Assembly: GCF_902806685.2 (NCBI RefSeq)
Contig: NC_048562.1
Location: 1-64,000, forward strand
Direction of reading: 5' to 3'
Source of the DNA: Maniola hyperantus
Lineage: Eukaryota > Arthropoda > Insecta > Lepidoptera > Nymphalidae
Length of the DNA stretch: 64,000 bases
A program made the position numbers and the translations under genes. Shown in pieces: positions 60,601 through 64,000 of this stretch; within the stretch, counting starts at the first letter, position 1; each line of letters opens with the position of its first letter. The notes below the pieces were generated by a model. The model saw only the letters and a list, made by a program, of their open reading frames with translations, ran no database searches and had not been told where the DNA came from.

Positions 60601-63446
60601 GACCATACAGAGATTGAACCGATCCAGATCTGAAACGTCATGAAAAGTCATTTGTTTTTATGGTTCCGTAGTTCCAAAAGGAAAAAGGAACCCTTATAGT
60701 ATCAATTCGTCGTCTTTACGAAAACCTTCACTAGGTACTTCCCGTTGACCTACAATCATGAAAACCCTGAAAACGCCACCCATGTAAATTTTTTGTAAAA
60801 AGTCCATGTCCGCCATCTTGAATTTGAAAATAAATGTCATCATCAAATTCAGCATCCTCGAAAACCCTGAAAACGACACCCATGTCTATTTTTGAAAAAA
60901 ATCTATGTCCGACATCTTGAATTTGAAAATAAATGTCATCATCAAATTCAGCATCCTCGAAAACCCTGAAAACGACACCCATGTCTATTTTTTGAAAAAA
61001 ATCTATGTCCGCCATCTTGAATTTGAAAATAAATGTCATCATCAAATTCAGCATCCTCGAAAACCCTGAAAACGACACCCATGTCTATTTTTTGAAAAAA
61101 ATCTATGTCCGCCATCTTGAATTTGAAAATAAATGTCATCATCAAATTCAGCATCCTCGAAAACCCTGAAAACGACACCCATGTCTAATATTTTACAAAA
61201 AGTTCATGTTCGCCATTTAGGGTTTGAAAATAAATGACATCCGGAAAAGTGCACATTCATTAACACTTGTTGCACACGCAATATGTAGGTGTGACTCAAC
61301 GGGAGTCACAGAGTTACCCACGGGGGTGTGACTCAACGGGAGTCACAGAGTTACCCACGGGGGTGTGACTCAACGGGAATAACCCATGCGTTACCGCCCT
61401 TTCAGGAATTTGTTGGTCCGCTCCTTGAACAACTCCATGTTGAACTATAGCGGGAACACCGCCGAAGGGGGTTGGCTCCACAGATGTGTGCGTGACGTGC
61501 TCCGCGTCGCGACACAACACCATATGTACGCGTGTACTCACACTAACGCAGCCAAACGGTCTTCGTGATATAGTCTGTACAAAATAAGTTCTCCGCACCG
61601 TTTCAACTCTATGGGCCAACTGTCACGCCAAAAGTACGGTTCTTCAGCTTTTAACGATTAAAATCGTACTTTCAGTTTACACATAAAGTTAAGATGGCGC
61701 GTGAAAACTCGTTTGTATGCATTATACCGTGTGTGAACTGCGCGGTGGTTTACAGGCAGAGACGTGATGGTGTGCGGCTGCGGCGGCAAGGGGAGTTGCA
61801 TGCTGTGCCAGTGCATCGCGGGCGAGGACGGCAAGGCCCGAGTTCGAGATCTACAAGCCCAAGTTCAATAGACTCTGCCGCGCCTGCGGGGTCGCCCCCA
61901 AGCGGGAGAGGGCCAGGTGAGCATGTGTAGAGCGAGGCAGAGACGTGATGGTGTGCGGCTGCGGCGGCAAGGGGAGTTGCATGCTGTGCCAGTGCATCGC
62001 GGGCGAGGACGGCAAGGCGCCCGAGTTCGAGATCTACAAGCCCAAGTTCAATAGACTCTGCCGCGCCTGCGGGGTCGACCCCAAGCGGGAGAGGGCCAGG
62101 TGAGCATACATCGACCTTTACAATGCGATTTCAGCTTTGTAGAGCGTTGTCTTTAATTCATACCTATGTGACGTTTTCTCGCTCTCAACGACAGAGTCAA
62201 TGCTCTACGAAACTGCTATCTCTTTCGACAATATACAATTTTCAAGCATGTACTGGACACTACTAGCACGCTGATGATGCTCAGAGATTATTTTAGAATG
62301 ACGCGAAATTAAAAATAAATAGATAATTGACCGTCGCGTCGTTGCAGGATATACACGATCAAGCAGCGCCCGTACCGCAAGATCGGCGACACGCCGCTCA
62401 AGTACGTGCTGATCGACGTGCGCAAGCGCTGCAGGGTGTGCCGCGACGGCGCGCAGTTCGTCGCCAACCCGACACGCTCGTCATCAACGAAAGCACTATG
62501 AGAAGTTGCGCGACGAGCCGCTCTTGTACGCACCCGTGAGTACTTCCCGCTTTGTTGAGCGAGCTTCCCGGCTGAATTGAATGAACGAGCTGAATCCGGC
62601 GGAACTAAACAATTCTATTAATCCTCATAATTCCAATTATATAGAGATATTAGAATCGCATCTTCATCATTAAAGCAGATCGTTCTATCGACGCCATAAA
62701 TAACAGTTCGAATTCAATTTATCTAACGCTATATTCTTATCTTATCATTGCAGTATCGTACCGATACTGGAATTTGATTTACCATATTTAGAGATACACA
62801 AAAGCGAGTGATGGTGCAAAAGGCAGAGAGAACATTTCCCGGAGTAATACAGGATGAACATTTATTGGGAACGCTCAAACAATTAACACAATGTTGGTCC
62901 TGGCAGAATACCAGCGCTCAGGTTTTATTCTTAAAACTGCAGCATTAATGCTGAGCTGGGGCCATTTCATCTTGTGCCAAGTGGGTGCAAGAACTAATTT
63001 TAGATTAAATTAATTATTAAGTACTTCTTATTATCTACTAACTACTACTTACTAACCATTAATTTTAAATTTTAAGTTTATTTGTACCTTAGCTTAGGCA
63101 TAAGATGAATAAACTAGTTTTCTTTCTTTCTTTCTTTCAATCATTATGCATATACTTAATAATAACTTCAAACCTGTCGGAGTCAGGCGCAGCAAACAAT
63201 TTGAGCTGGATCGTTTTGAACGTTGCAGGTGCTGAGCGTGGTGCAAGGGGCGATGCGCTGCGCGCGGCTGGCGCGGCGCGAGGCGGAGCTGTACCTGCAC
63301 ACCTGCGCACCGCGCACCGCCGCCGCGTGCTGTACCGCAGCGACGCGCAGTTCGCCGCCTTCAACGCGGCCGTCAAGGCAGCCATGAGCAAGATGGACCG
63401 CGAGGAGGTGGACGAGTGGTACCGCCGCAAGGTGGACAAGGACTAG
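24265..63446 (+). CDS. Large multi-exon host gene, putative SUMO-linked nuclear protein (unknown family)
   Basis: I assembled about 24 exons by donor/acceptor sites and matching phase. Every junction from exon 1 to exon 10 fits, for example exon 4 phase 2 to exon 5 and exon 7 phase 2 to exon 8. The predicted protein starts with helical segments. Then come a WESAELWTMVHSEYNKR/GRVASLVTLQKRWHEL module that resembles a Myb/SANT-like fold, a long acidic region with SUMO-interaction-like and SUMO-acceptor motifs, and a C-terminus with CxxC pairs. I do not recognise the family. Nuclear, chromatin-related function is inference. Exons are GC-rich and introns AT-rich and full of repeats. Several later exons carry frameshifts. 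Alternatives are two adjacent genes or a decaying locus, but phase continuity argues for one gene. Confidence 0.75.
25295..25411 (+). CDS. Exon 2
   Basis: Encodes a helical segment ARRQAMLALGEVFNVLEL and MARLLARFRQLCINK, ending at aag|gtacgc in phase 0. Two acceptors are possible, 25294 (ctgcag) and 25306 (gtgcag). They differ by four in-frame residues. The second would leave a 9-bp direct repeat, accgtgcag, on both sides of the intron. Confidence 0.75.
25759..25881 (+). CDS. Exon 3
   Basis: 41 codons in phase 0/0: MRWLIRVAKARYGTGAD, then APAWLRKLDTPLDLMISALK, to donor aag|gtgagt. Its last 96 bases are the exonic part of the 142-bp array that follows. Confidence 0.85.
25882..29940 (+). repeat. 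142-bp tandem array that re-copies exon 3 and its donor (~28 copies)
   Basis: The donor gtgagttgac recurs at 25882, 26025 (first unit has one extra base) and then every 142 bp to 29859, giving 29 donors. Each unit is a 96-nt exon-like part, a GTGAGT donor and a 46-bp intron-like part ending in ggcgcag. Copies are nearly identical. One substitution is at 29692 (tta to ttc). All array copies have Q where exon 3 has K (gcgcag vs gcgaag). The last copy stops at 29940, where it meets an (ac)n tract. Confidence 0.97.
29941..30033. repeat. (AC)n-rich microsatellite
   Basis: acacac runs alternate with 'tcacaggtaac'. The tract sits at the broken end of the 142-bp array. Confidence 0.9.
30234..30427 (+). 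CDS. Exon 4
   Basis: After gtgacgtgcag, 64 codons plus two bases: MEGTHEGPRSAHTVRMARF, then FTWDLYCGVRAALQASDEP, ending ELPRDAVHGI + tg at donor atg|gtgagc, phase 2. The split codon becomes Trp with exon 5. The sequence looks mostly helical. No known domain is recognised. Confidence 0.85.
30443..30626. mobile_element. Palindromic MITE, family A copy 2
   Basis: Inverted ends 'gtagcggctgcaggacccgg' and 'ccttccggctac'. The interior shares 'gagcgttgtctctgtcgttg' and 'aacgtcacatagg' with the copies at 13066, 53527 and 62106. Starts 15 bp after exon 4. Confidence 0.75.
31191..31300. repeat. 40-bp tandem repeat, three copies
   Basis: The unit begins 'gcgattcaagtgg' and ends 'tatcggctgtggt'. It lies in the intron just before the exon-5 array. 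Confidence 0.85.
31367..33234 (+). repeat. 186-bp tandem array of whole exon 5 (10 units)
   Basis: Each unit is the 148-nt exon plus a 38-bp mini-intron (donor gtgagt, gctaac, acceptor tctcag). Unit borders lie in CCGGCCGC, present at 31367 in the upstream intron and at 33227 in the downstream intron, exactly 1860 bp (10 x 186) apart. 186 is a multiple of three, so long open frames cross the array on both strands. The last unit differs in gtgagttt vs gtgagttc. Confidence 0.97.
31397..31544 (+). CDS. Exon 5 (first of ten copies)
   Basis: 148 nt, phase 2 in and phase 0 out: (W)TRMYEAALAKLRLSSRLGD, then SSLDWHVVDLALLYDPQQ, ending TLAA at donor gcg|gtgagt. The acceptor catctctcag has a good pyrimidine tract and a CTAAC branch-like site 16 bp upstream. 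Any one of the ten copies would serve as the exon. Confidence 0.85.
33381..33703 (+). CDS. Exon 6
   Basis: Phase 0 in, phase 2 out. Starts ESFSNSEEVEALLQLYKL after tgtttccag. A polar stretch rich in T, E, N and Q follows (TQENQNDTARIHITAENT). It ends with LHPLLKSRLQAPQWESAE and LWTMVHSEYNK + cg, donor gcg|gtaagg. With exon 7 the last part forms a possible Myb/SANT-like three-helix module. Its final ~90 nt seed the 155-bp array. Confidence 0.85.
33613..37591 (+). repeat. 155-bp tandem array of the exon-6 end and donor (26 donors)
   Basis: Donors (gcg|gtaagg) occur at 33704 and every 155 bp to 37579. The unit holds about 90 exon-like bases, the donor and intron-like sequence (ttgtattgctattgtcag) with an AG acceptor-like end. 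155 is not a multiple of three. Variants include gaagtttg for gaaggttg in several copies from 36655 on, gcaatggg at 35357 and gtggcggcg at 37320, so copies are not strictly identical. Confidence 0.97.
37592..38109. other. Intron end with old repeat arm
   Basis: Unique sequence, then an arm of the (GTCT) palindrome family (37846-37985, 'ctgatgcccgcggcttcgtc'), then the exon-7 acceptor. Confidence 0.6.
38110..38244 (+). CDS. Exon 7 (second half of Myb/SANT-like module)
   Basis: After ttcgttcgcag, phase 2 in and phase 2 out: (R)GRVASLVTLQKRWHELK, then LLARKNMLLSMRDQRQKPHP and LLLAIVK, donor aaag|gtgaca. The W-H-E-L-K-x-x-A-R-K run resembles the recognition helix of Myb/SANT-like adaptor domains. 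I judge this from pattern only. Confidence 0.85.
38501..44385. repeat. 140-bp satellite-like array, 42 copies, in intron 7
   Basis: The unit starts 'tatatcagtatagtgcgatt' and ends 'gtatacttacagtga'. Copies are almost identical. A C-to-G variant is at 39448, 40708 and 42808 (copies 7, 16 and 31), and copy 40 has a local change and one-base loss near 44067. The short frames repeated on both strands are chance by-products. Confidence 0.98.
44681..44768 (+). CDS. Exon 8
   Basis: Phase 2 in, phase 0 out: (R)FPHVVMSPLAPWARLVRD and KRVHTHDVVAD, between gttgtggcag and gac|gtgagt. 30 codons in total with the split Arg codon. Confidence 0.85.
45089..46460. repeat. 55-bp tandem array, 25 copies, in intron 8
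   Basis: The unit contains 'aagcttgtacagcgacagta' and 'gggtgtaagatagaaatg'. Copies 4-6 share a G-to-A change (caacaggtg), and one copy near 45690 is one base short (tgttaacaac). Each unit has a HindIII site. Confidence 0.97.
46533..46575 (+). CDS. Exon 9 (short)
   Basis: 43 nt, phase 0 in and phase 1 out: ASVLATLADVPSSV + t, between tgtctgttgcag and tat|gtaagt. It is short, but both splice sites are strong and the phase joins exons 8 and 10. Confidence 0.75.
46600..46880 (-). pseudogene. LINE reverse transcriptase fragment
   Basis: The minus strand reads GIPQDSILGPFLF followed by LIYINELLH near 46590-46690, the RT motif around the template-grip loop. No complete domain; truncated both sides. 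Confidence 0.7.
46905..47260. mobile_element. Old LINE-derived segment
   Basis: Contains 'ggctggacatagatctcttg' and 'tagggacctccacatgccg', a dispersed lepidopteran repeat. Related pieces are at 49820-49930 and 54478-54720. No open frame of value. Confidence 0.5.
47521..47790. repeat. 18-bp tandem repeat, 15 perfect copies, in intron 9
   Basis: Unit 'tgcagctccaccgcgttg'. It is open in several frames because 18 is a multiple of three. It lies between exon 9 and exon 10 and has no splice sites of its own, so I do not call it coding. Confidence 0.97.
48054..49056 (+). CDS. Exon 10: acidic disordered region with SUMO motifs
   Basis: Phase 1 in: MSDVLRELLEWSDDEPE, then a SUMO-interaction-like motif VIDLDSDHEAD (48128-48160) and psi-K-x-E sites IKTE (48200-48211) and IKFE (48734-48745). 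Low-complexity repeats ADADADADA (about 48620-48650) and SEVN (48945-49010) follow. The region is rich in D, E, S and T and probably disordered. The first frame ends at 48916. The coding-like sequence continues one frame over (HNYYKKVPRDCFTNVVPGDS) to CNYI + g at donor attg|gtgagt, so there is a frameshift near 48800-48840. Confidence 0.8.
49078..49375. repeat. Two abutting repeats filling intron 10
   Basis: 49078-49275 is an arm of the (GTCT) palindrome family (ccgcgacttcgtcgacttgc ... ttataatattagtatggat). 49276-49375 is a common lepidopteran repeat (cctgatgttaagtgattgcc ... gcagcaccagaagaatcg). Confidence 0.65.
49432..49576 (+). CDS. Exon 11
   Basis: Phase 1 in, phase 2 out: (D)EKLLELSRVVLTPLEHI, then SEWQKHARGNTVNCRNFSV and RRLAAPVAISA + ag, between cctcttccag and cag|gtaggc. 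Confidence 0.85.
49654..49789 (+). CDS. Exon 12, proline-rich
   Basis: Phase 2 in, phase 0 out: (R)QLNACRRYEPPARPLA, a P/A-rich stretch, then GIVREKRDELRNIPRAYK, donor aag|gtacac. Confidence 0.85.
49815..49935. mobile_element. LINE-derived fragment in intron 12
   Basis: Contains 'catcatcatcatgaactgag' and 'agtctcttgtagggacgcca', as at 46905. Confidence 0.5.
50043..50195 (+). CDS. Exon 13
   Basis: Exactly 51 codons, phase 0/0: VMKQKLTARLRLPRTALSH, then GFWTSARNVAQLCVCDPL and TVSLERLAPRAVKK, between gtggctgcag and aag|gtcagc. Confidence 0.88.
50499..51104. repeat. 32-bp / 40-bp tandem array, 17 copies, each with TATATAA
   Basis: The core gatgcgcgtgctatataacc recurs 17 times. The first eleven copies are 32 bp apart (one interval is 33). 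From about 50850 the unit gains 'accctatt' and is 39-40 bp. It lies in intron 13. Confidence 0.97.
51270..51390. mobile_element. Short hairpin copy of the 7972-8518 element
   Basis: 'gtcgacgttagcccgactag' on the left pairs with 'ctagtcgggctaacgtcgac' on the right. It also contains 'ggtgtcctttttcaagga', as in the 7972 element. Confidence 0.75.
51422..51502 (+). CDS. Exon 14
   Basis: 27 codons, phase 0/0: VELADIEEVRRINSTILTA and QVAPISLE, between gatggctag and gag|gtgagt. Confidence 0.85.
51523..51715 (+). mobile_element. SINE copy in intron 14 (tRNA head truncated)
   Basis: Begins near the B box 'gggttcgaccccga', then 'acggtgaaggaaaacattg', 'cagcgtggtagactctggc' and a short tail. Confidence 0.75.
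51791..52180 (+). CDS. Conserved C-terminal piece of a non-LTR retroelement polyprotein
   Basis: An intact 129-residue frame: GRALMWDATCVHTLAP, then YIFVPFAVETLGPWS and RISLAVQRGNAASILGTIPR. I recall this block at the C-terminus of reverse-transcriptase polyproteins in many invertebrate genomes, but I am not sure of the clade. No reverse transcriptase motifs precede it, so it is a 5'-truncated copy. It ends in an A/T-rich tail near 52210-52250. It lies inside intron 14, same strand as the gene. Confidence 0.65.
   Translation: MKLLSLVPRERGRALMWDATCVHTLAPCHIGETASRPGAAADTAENGKRRKYASLIESYIFVPFAVETLGPWSLSAKHFLRDISPRLIASSGDRRAGSFFAQRISLAVQRGNAASILGTIPRGHDLYSN
52656..52710 (+). CDS. Exon 15 (first copy)
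   Basis: 55 nt, phase 0 in and phase 1 out: TPTEGSPAPASHSAREAT + g, between ttgcccgcag and ccg|gtaagt. Low-complexity linker. Confidence 0.75.
52664..53005. repeat. 202-bp tandem duplication covering exon 15 and its donor
   Basis: The segment from 'gagggcagcccggcg' through 'cttcgcaagccgctgatc' occurs twice. The donors gtaagtgtcg are at 52711 and 52913. The second copy lacks the original acceptor (cacca|gagggc). A 9-bp (gagtggc/gagtggcga) microrepeat follows at 53053-53082. Confidence 0.93.
53140..53230 (+). mobile_element. Retroelement 3' end with (TTTGAC)n tail
   Basis: 'gaataaacgtttgactttg' plus repeats of tttgac. Only the tail and ~60 bp of the body are present. Confidence 0.55.
53307..53415 (+). 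CDS. Exon 16, glutamate-rich
   Basis: Phase 1 in, phase 2 out: (G)SSSHAVECEGAEEGEEA, then LPSQEELMKMDQKLL + tg, between attacttgctag and gtg|gtgagg. Acidic and probably disordered. Confidence 0.82.
53527..53699. mobile_element. Palindromic MITE, family A copy 3
   Basis: Ends 'tacgcgacagaaaatattgt' and 'attattttctgccgcctcct'. The interior shares 'gtagagcgtctctgtcactc' with the other copies. About 110 bp after exon 16. Confidence 0.75.
54168..54305 (+). CDS. Exon 17, frameshifted
   Basis: With the acceptor catgcag, the split Trp codon continues as RCVEADARLRRRDGR. The sequence then matches better one frame over: EEGRLLQSHARQGQQLNKE and ITELIGTHAA + g, donor ccg|gtgagc, phase 1. An indel near 54205-54225 is implied. 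Upstream alternative acceptor at 54152 (ccctcag). Confidence 0.6.
54478..54720. mobile_element. LINE-derived fragment in intron 17
   Basis: Contains 'gatgacgtccactacaggac' and 'ggatttcccaccacgggtct', related to the pieces at 46905 and 49815. No complete frame. Confidence 0.5.
54809..54864 (+). CDS. Exon 18
   Basis: Phase 1 in, phase 0 out: (D)STEEKTASNMEKGSSKKN, between catcgttacag and aat|gtaagt. The next intron is only 65 bp. Confidence 0.75.
54930..56843 (+). pseudogene. Exon 19: large acidic exon broken by many frameshifts
   Basis: After acceptor gcgtacag, phase 0: EWQRQKTLVHKYFNSTPP, then IKPE (55002-55013) and a D/N/S-rich run. From 55167 the coding-like text moves between frames. The pieces are MIIDEGIHDFDDPGSND; then AIMPVSSVAGLRAAHDV and THKKVNVPRNADVIPTSS; then CINTALPTYYFIQSGQQV and GNPQFKVHSGPCL. 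Next is a SUMO-interaction-like VEIDLTSDTEEND (55827-55865), and finally IKKE and VKKE sites (56656, 56740). At least two shifts fall in C-runs (55238-55243, and a TRNPPV repeat at about 55480). Between 55900 and 56640 only short pieces look coding. Either consensus errors or real decay. Confidence 0.6.
56995..57110. repeat. Dispersed lepidopteran repeat
   Basis: 'cttagactgcatcatcactt' followed by 'aggtgaaattgcagtctagg', a frequent motif in lepidopteran repeats. Confidence 0.5.
57465..58805. mobile_element. Non-autonomous hAT-like DNA transposon, 1341 bp
   Basis: The terminal inverted repeat is TAGAGGTGTCAAA at 57465 and TTTGACACCTCTA at 58793-58805. The 8-bp target duplication is ATCTGGAA at 57457-57464 and 58806-58813. 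TIRs beginning TAGAG with an 8-bp TSD are typical of hAT elements. No transposase frame. It contains a family B MITE. Confidence 0.9.
57804..57954. mobile_element. MITE family B copy 2, nested in the hAT element
   Basis: Ends 'cgacaggtcgaaatggcaat' and 'attgccatctcaacctgtcg', with a GC-rich centre, as at 16120-16278. Confidence 0.8.
59544..59576 (+). CDS. Exon 20 (short)
   Basis: 33 nt, phase 1 in and phase 1 out: GDATPAGDEEG, between tgtatgttgcag and gag|gtgagt. The phase fits exon 21. The match to broken exon 19 cannot be verified. Confidence 0.65.
60010..60235. repeat. Arm of the (GTCT) palindrome family in intron 20
   Basis: Starts 'tccatactaatatatatgcg' with (tgtc)n and ends 'gacgaagtcgcggtcatcag'. 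Confidence 0.75.
60268..60555 (+). CDS. Exon 21
   Basis: Phase 1 in, phase 1 out: (E)GPLFQSIADLGRVRMAV, then DYVANITDPEEPILKLDF, SEPLWVLADKYLLLTDED and PYTEIRFPDNVRNKQTL, ending LGTKK + g at donor aag|gtaatg. A well-folded, mixed-composition segment with no frameshift. It is the best piece for a homology search. Domain unknown. Confidence 0.88.
60662..60757. repeat. Fragment of the ggttccgta repeat
   Basis: 'tatggttccgtagttccaaa' through 'ggtacttcccgttgacctac'. Confidence 0.6.
60758..61195. repeat. ~100-bp tandem repeat, about 4.3 copies
   Basis: The unit begins 'aaaaccctgaaaacgacacc' and ends 'aaattcagcatcctcg', at 60758, 60861, 60960, 61060 and 61160. It lies in intron 21. Confidence 0.93.
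61756..61916 (+). CDS. Exon 22, first copy (defective)
   Basis: Same exon as at 61937 but two bases shorter (aaggcccgag vs aaggcgcccgag), with one substitution (gtcgcccc vs gtcgacccc). Its 161 nt would end in the wrong phase for exon 23. The acceptor is good (tggtttacag). Confidence 0.7.
61937..62099 (+). CDS. Exon 22, second copy (frame-correct), cysteine-rich
   Basis: Phase 1 in, phase 2 out: (G)RDVMVCGCGGKGSCMLC, QCIAGEDGKAPEFEIYK and FNRLCRACGVDPKRERA + ag. The pattern is CxC-x5-CxxCxC ... CxxC, consistent with zinc binding. It is faintly like the cysteine start of ADD-type fingers but not enough to assign. The copy's own acceptor is weak (agcgag), so a mix of the first copy's acceptor and second copy's content is unclear. 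Confidence 0.75.
62106..62246. mobile_element. Palindromic MITE, family A copy 4
   Basis: 'catcgacctttacaatgcga' and 'tctttcgacaatatacaatt' at the ends, with 'gtagagcgttgtctttaatt' inside. Starts within 8 bp of the exon-22 donor. Confidence 0.7.
62348..62535 (+). CDS. Exon 23, cysteine pair, two missing bases
   Basis: Phase 2 in: (R)IYTIKQRPYRKIGDTPL, KYVLIDVRKRCRVCRDG and AQFVANP. Then the frame breaks at ccgac (62468-62472) and again at gaaagcac (62490-62497), after which LRDEPLLYAP fits. With one base added at each site the exon is a whole number of codons for exon 24, exactly as required. Contains a CxxC pair. Confidence 0.75.
62800..63145 (+). mobile_element. Retroelement 3' end with (CTTT)n tail in intron 23
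   Basis: Unique-looking 3' UTR-like sequence ends 'gcataagatgaataaactag' with a (ttct)n run at 63119-63138. Confidence 0.5.
63229..63446 (+). CDS. Exon 24, last coding exon, one missing base
   Basis: Phase 0 in after cgttgcag: VLSVVQGAMRCARLARREAE and LYLHTCAPRTA, then one frame over RRVLYRSDAQFAAFNAAV, KAAMSKMDREEVDEWYRRK and VDKD, stop TAG at 63444-63446. The exon is 218 nt and would be 219 with one base restored near 63315-63330. The C-terminus is helical and charged. Confidence 0.78.
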
Positions 63447-63476
63447 CTGCCAGCGAGCGACGGTAACAAGCTTTGT

Positions 63477-63677
63477 ATGAGTTTCCTCGCTCCAGATCTA
63501 TTGGCCCTGACAGAGAAAACACGAACCCACAACAGCGAAGTAACTTACGAGGAACTAACTGGATGTCGCCTTGCAATCCTGAATCACGCTAACAAAGTTC
63601 TTCAGAATAAACTTACTTCTCTAGGAAATGTATATAAATGTCGGGATAAGCCTGCCTTCATGAAGATGATGATGTAA
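63477..63677 (+). other. Open frame after the gene's stop, status unclear
   Basis: 66 codons, MSFLAPDLLALTEKTRTHN, then YEELTGCRLAILNHANKVL to MKMMM. Composition is protein-like but the poly(A) signal lies inside it. It could be 3' UTR, a downstream ORF or part of another exon. Confidence 0.25.
63606..63611 (+). terminator. Candidate polyadenylation signal AATAAA
   Basis: Lies 160 bp after the stop codon. It is the first AATAAA downstream of the gene. Confidence 0.5.
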
Positions 63678-63926
63678 CCGTATAAGTCAGGATCACAACA
63701 TTTAGATTAACTGAGCCTACGTGGATGCACTAATGTTGTTCTTGCACTACGAGTACATGAACTAACTACATGCAATGTTGATTTAATTAATGCAACCCTC
63801 ACGCACACTCACAATGTTCTCTTGTTGTTAATGACATGAAACTACCCGCAACTACAATCATGGTAACTCTCACTTATCGCACGTGATAAGTACCAGCGTA
63901 AGGTAACTAGGTCGCCTCCACATCGC

Positions 63927-64000
63927 CCCTTCTAGCCGATAGAAGACACCCGACACCGTTCTAGCCGATAGAAGACACCCGACACCGTTCTAGCCGATAT
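63927..64000. repeat. Start of a 33-bp-scale tandem repeat at window edge
   Basis: 'ttctagccgatagaagacac' plus 'ccgacaccg' repeats at least 2.5 times to the edge. Unit about 29 bp. Confidence 0.85.

Overview
The window looks like nuclear DNA of a moth or butterfly (Lepidoptera). The evidence is one large multi-exon gene with GT-AG introns and GC-rich exons in AT-rich surroundings, tRNA-derived SINEs with A and B boxes, and head-to-head repeats that carry (GTCT)n microsatellites and end in 'gatgcccgcgacttcgt'. Several LINE tails and repeats are also of a kind I recognise from lepidopteran sequence. Nothing prokaryotic is present. No similarity search was possible, so family names rest on motifs.

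Layout. 1-6400 (minus strand): a Ty3/Gypsy-type LTR retrotransposon cut by the left edge. It has one LTR (5671-6400), a primer binding site, gag, and a pol broken by frameshifts. 6400-17240: no convincing host coding sequence. This stretch holds nested inverted-repeat elements, SINEs, microsatellites and a GC-rich block near 10.3 kb that could be a promoter or 5' exon. 17268-21799: a complete Jockey-type LINE (minus strand) bracketed by a perfect 29-bp target-site duplication, with an intact ORF1 and one premature stop in ORF2. 22.6-24.1 kb: remnants of older LINEs and a SINE.

24265-63446 (plus strand): one host gene of at least 39 kb. I traced about 24 exons whose splice phases match from one exon to the next. 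I do not recognise the family. The protein begins with a helical N-terminal region, followed by a possible Myb/SANT-like helical module. A long acidic disordered region then carries two SUMO-interaction-like motifs and five SUMO-consensus (psi-K-x-E) sites, and a cysteine-rich C-terminus follows. The pattern suggests a nuclear chromatin or transcription protein, but that is inference.

The most unusual structure is inside this gene. Five separate segments that each span an exon and its splice donor have been duplicated in tandem: exon 3 (142-bp unit, about 28 extra copies), exon 5 (186-bp unit, 10 copies), the end of exon 6 (155-bp unit, 26 donors), exon 15 (two copies) and exon 22 (two copies). 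The introns also hold large non-exonic arrays: 140 bp x 42, 55 bp x 25, 32/40 bp x 17, 18 bp x 15 and 100 bp x 4-5. In the exon-5 array the breakpoints lie in an 8-bp direct repeat, and reading through the whole array keeps the frame.

The exons after about 48.8 kb carry several one-base frameshifts, many in C-runs. In the last coding exons, adding back the missing bases restores the splice phase exactly. These are therefore either consensus errors or recent damage to a gene that was functional until lately.
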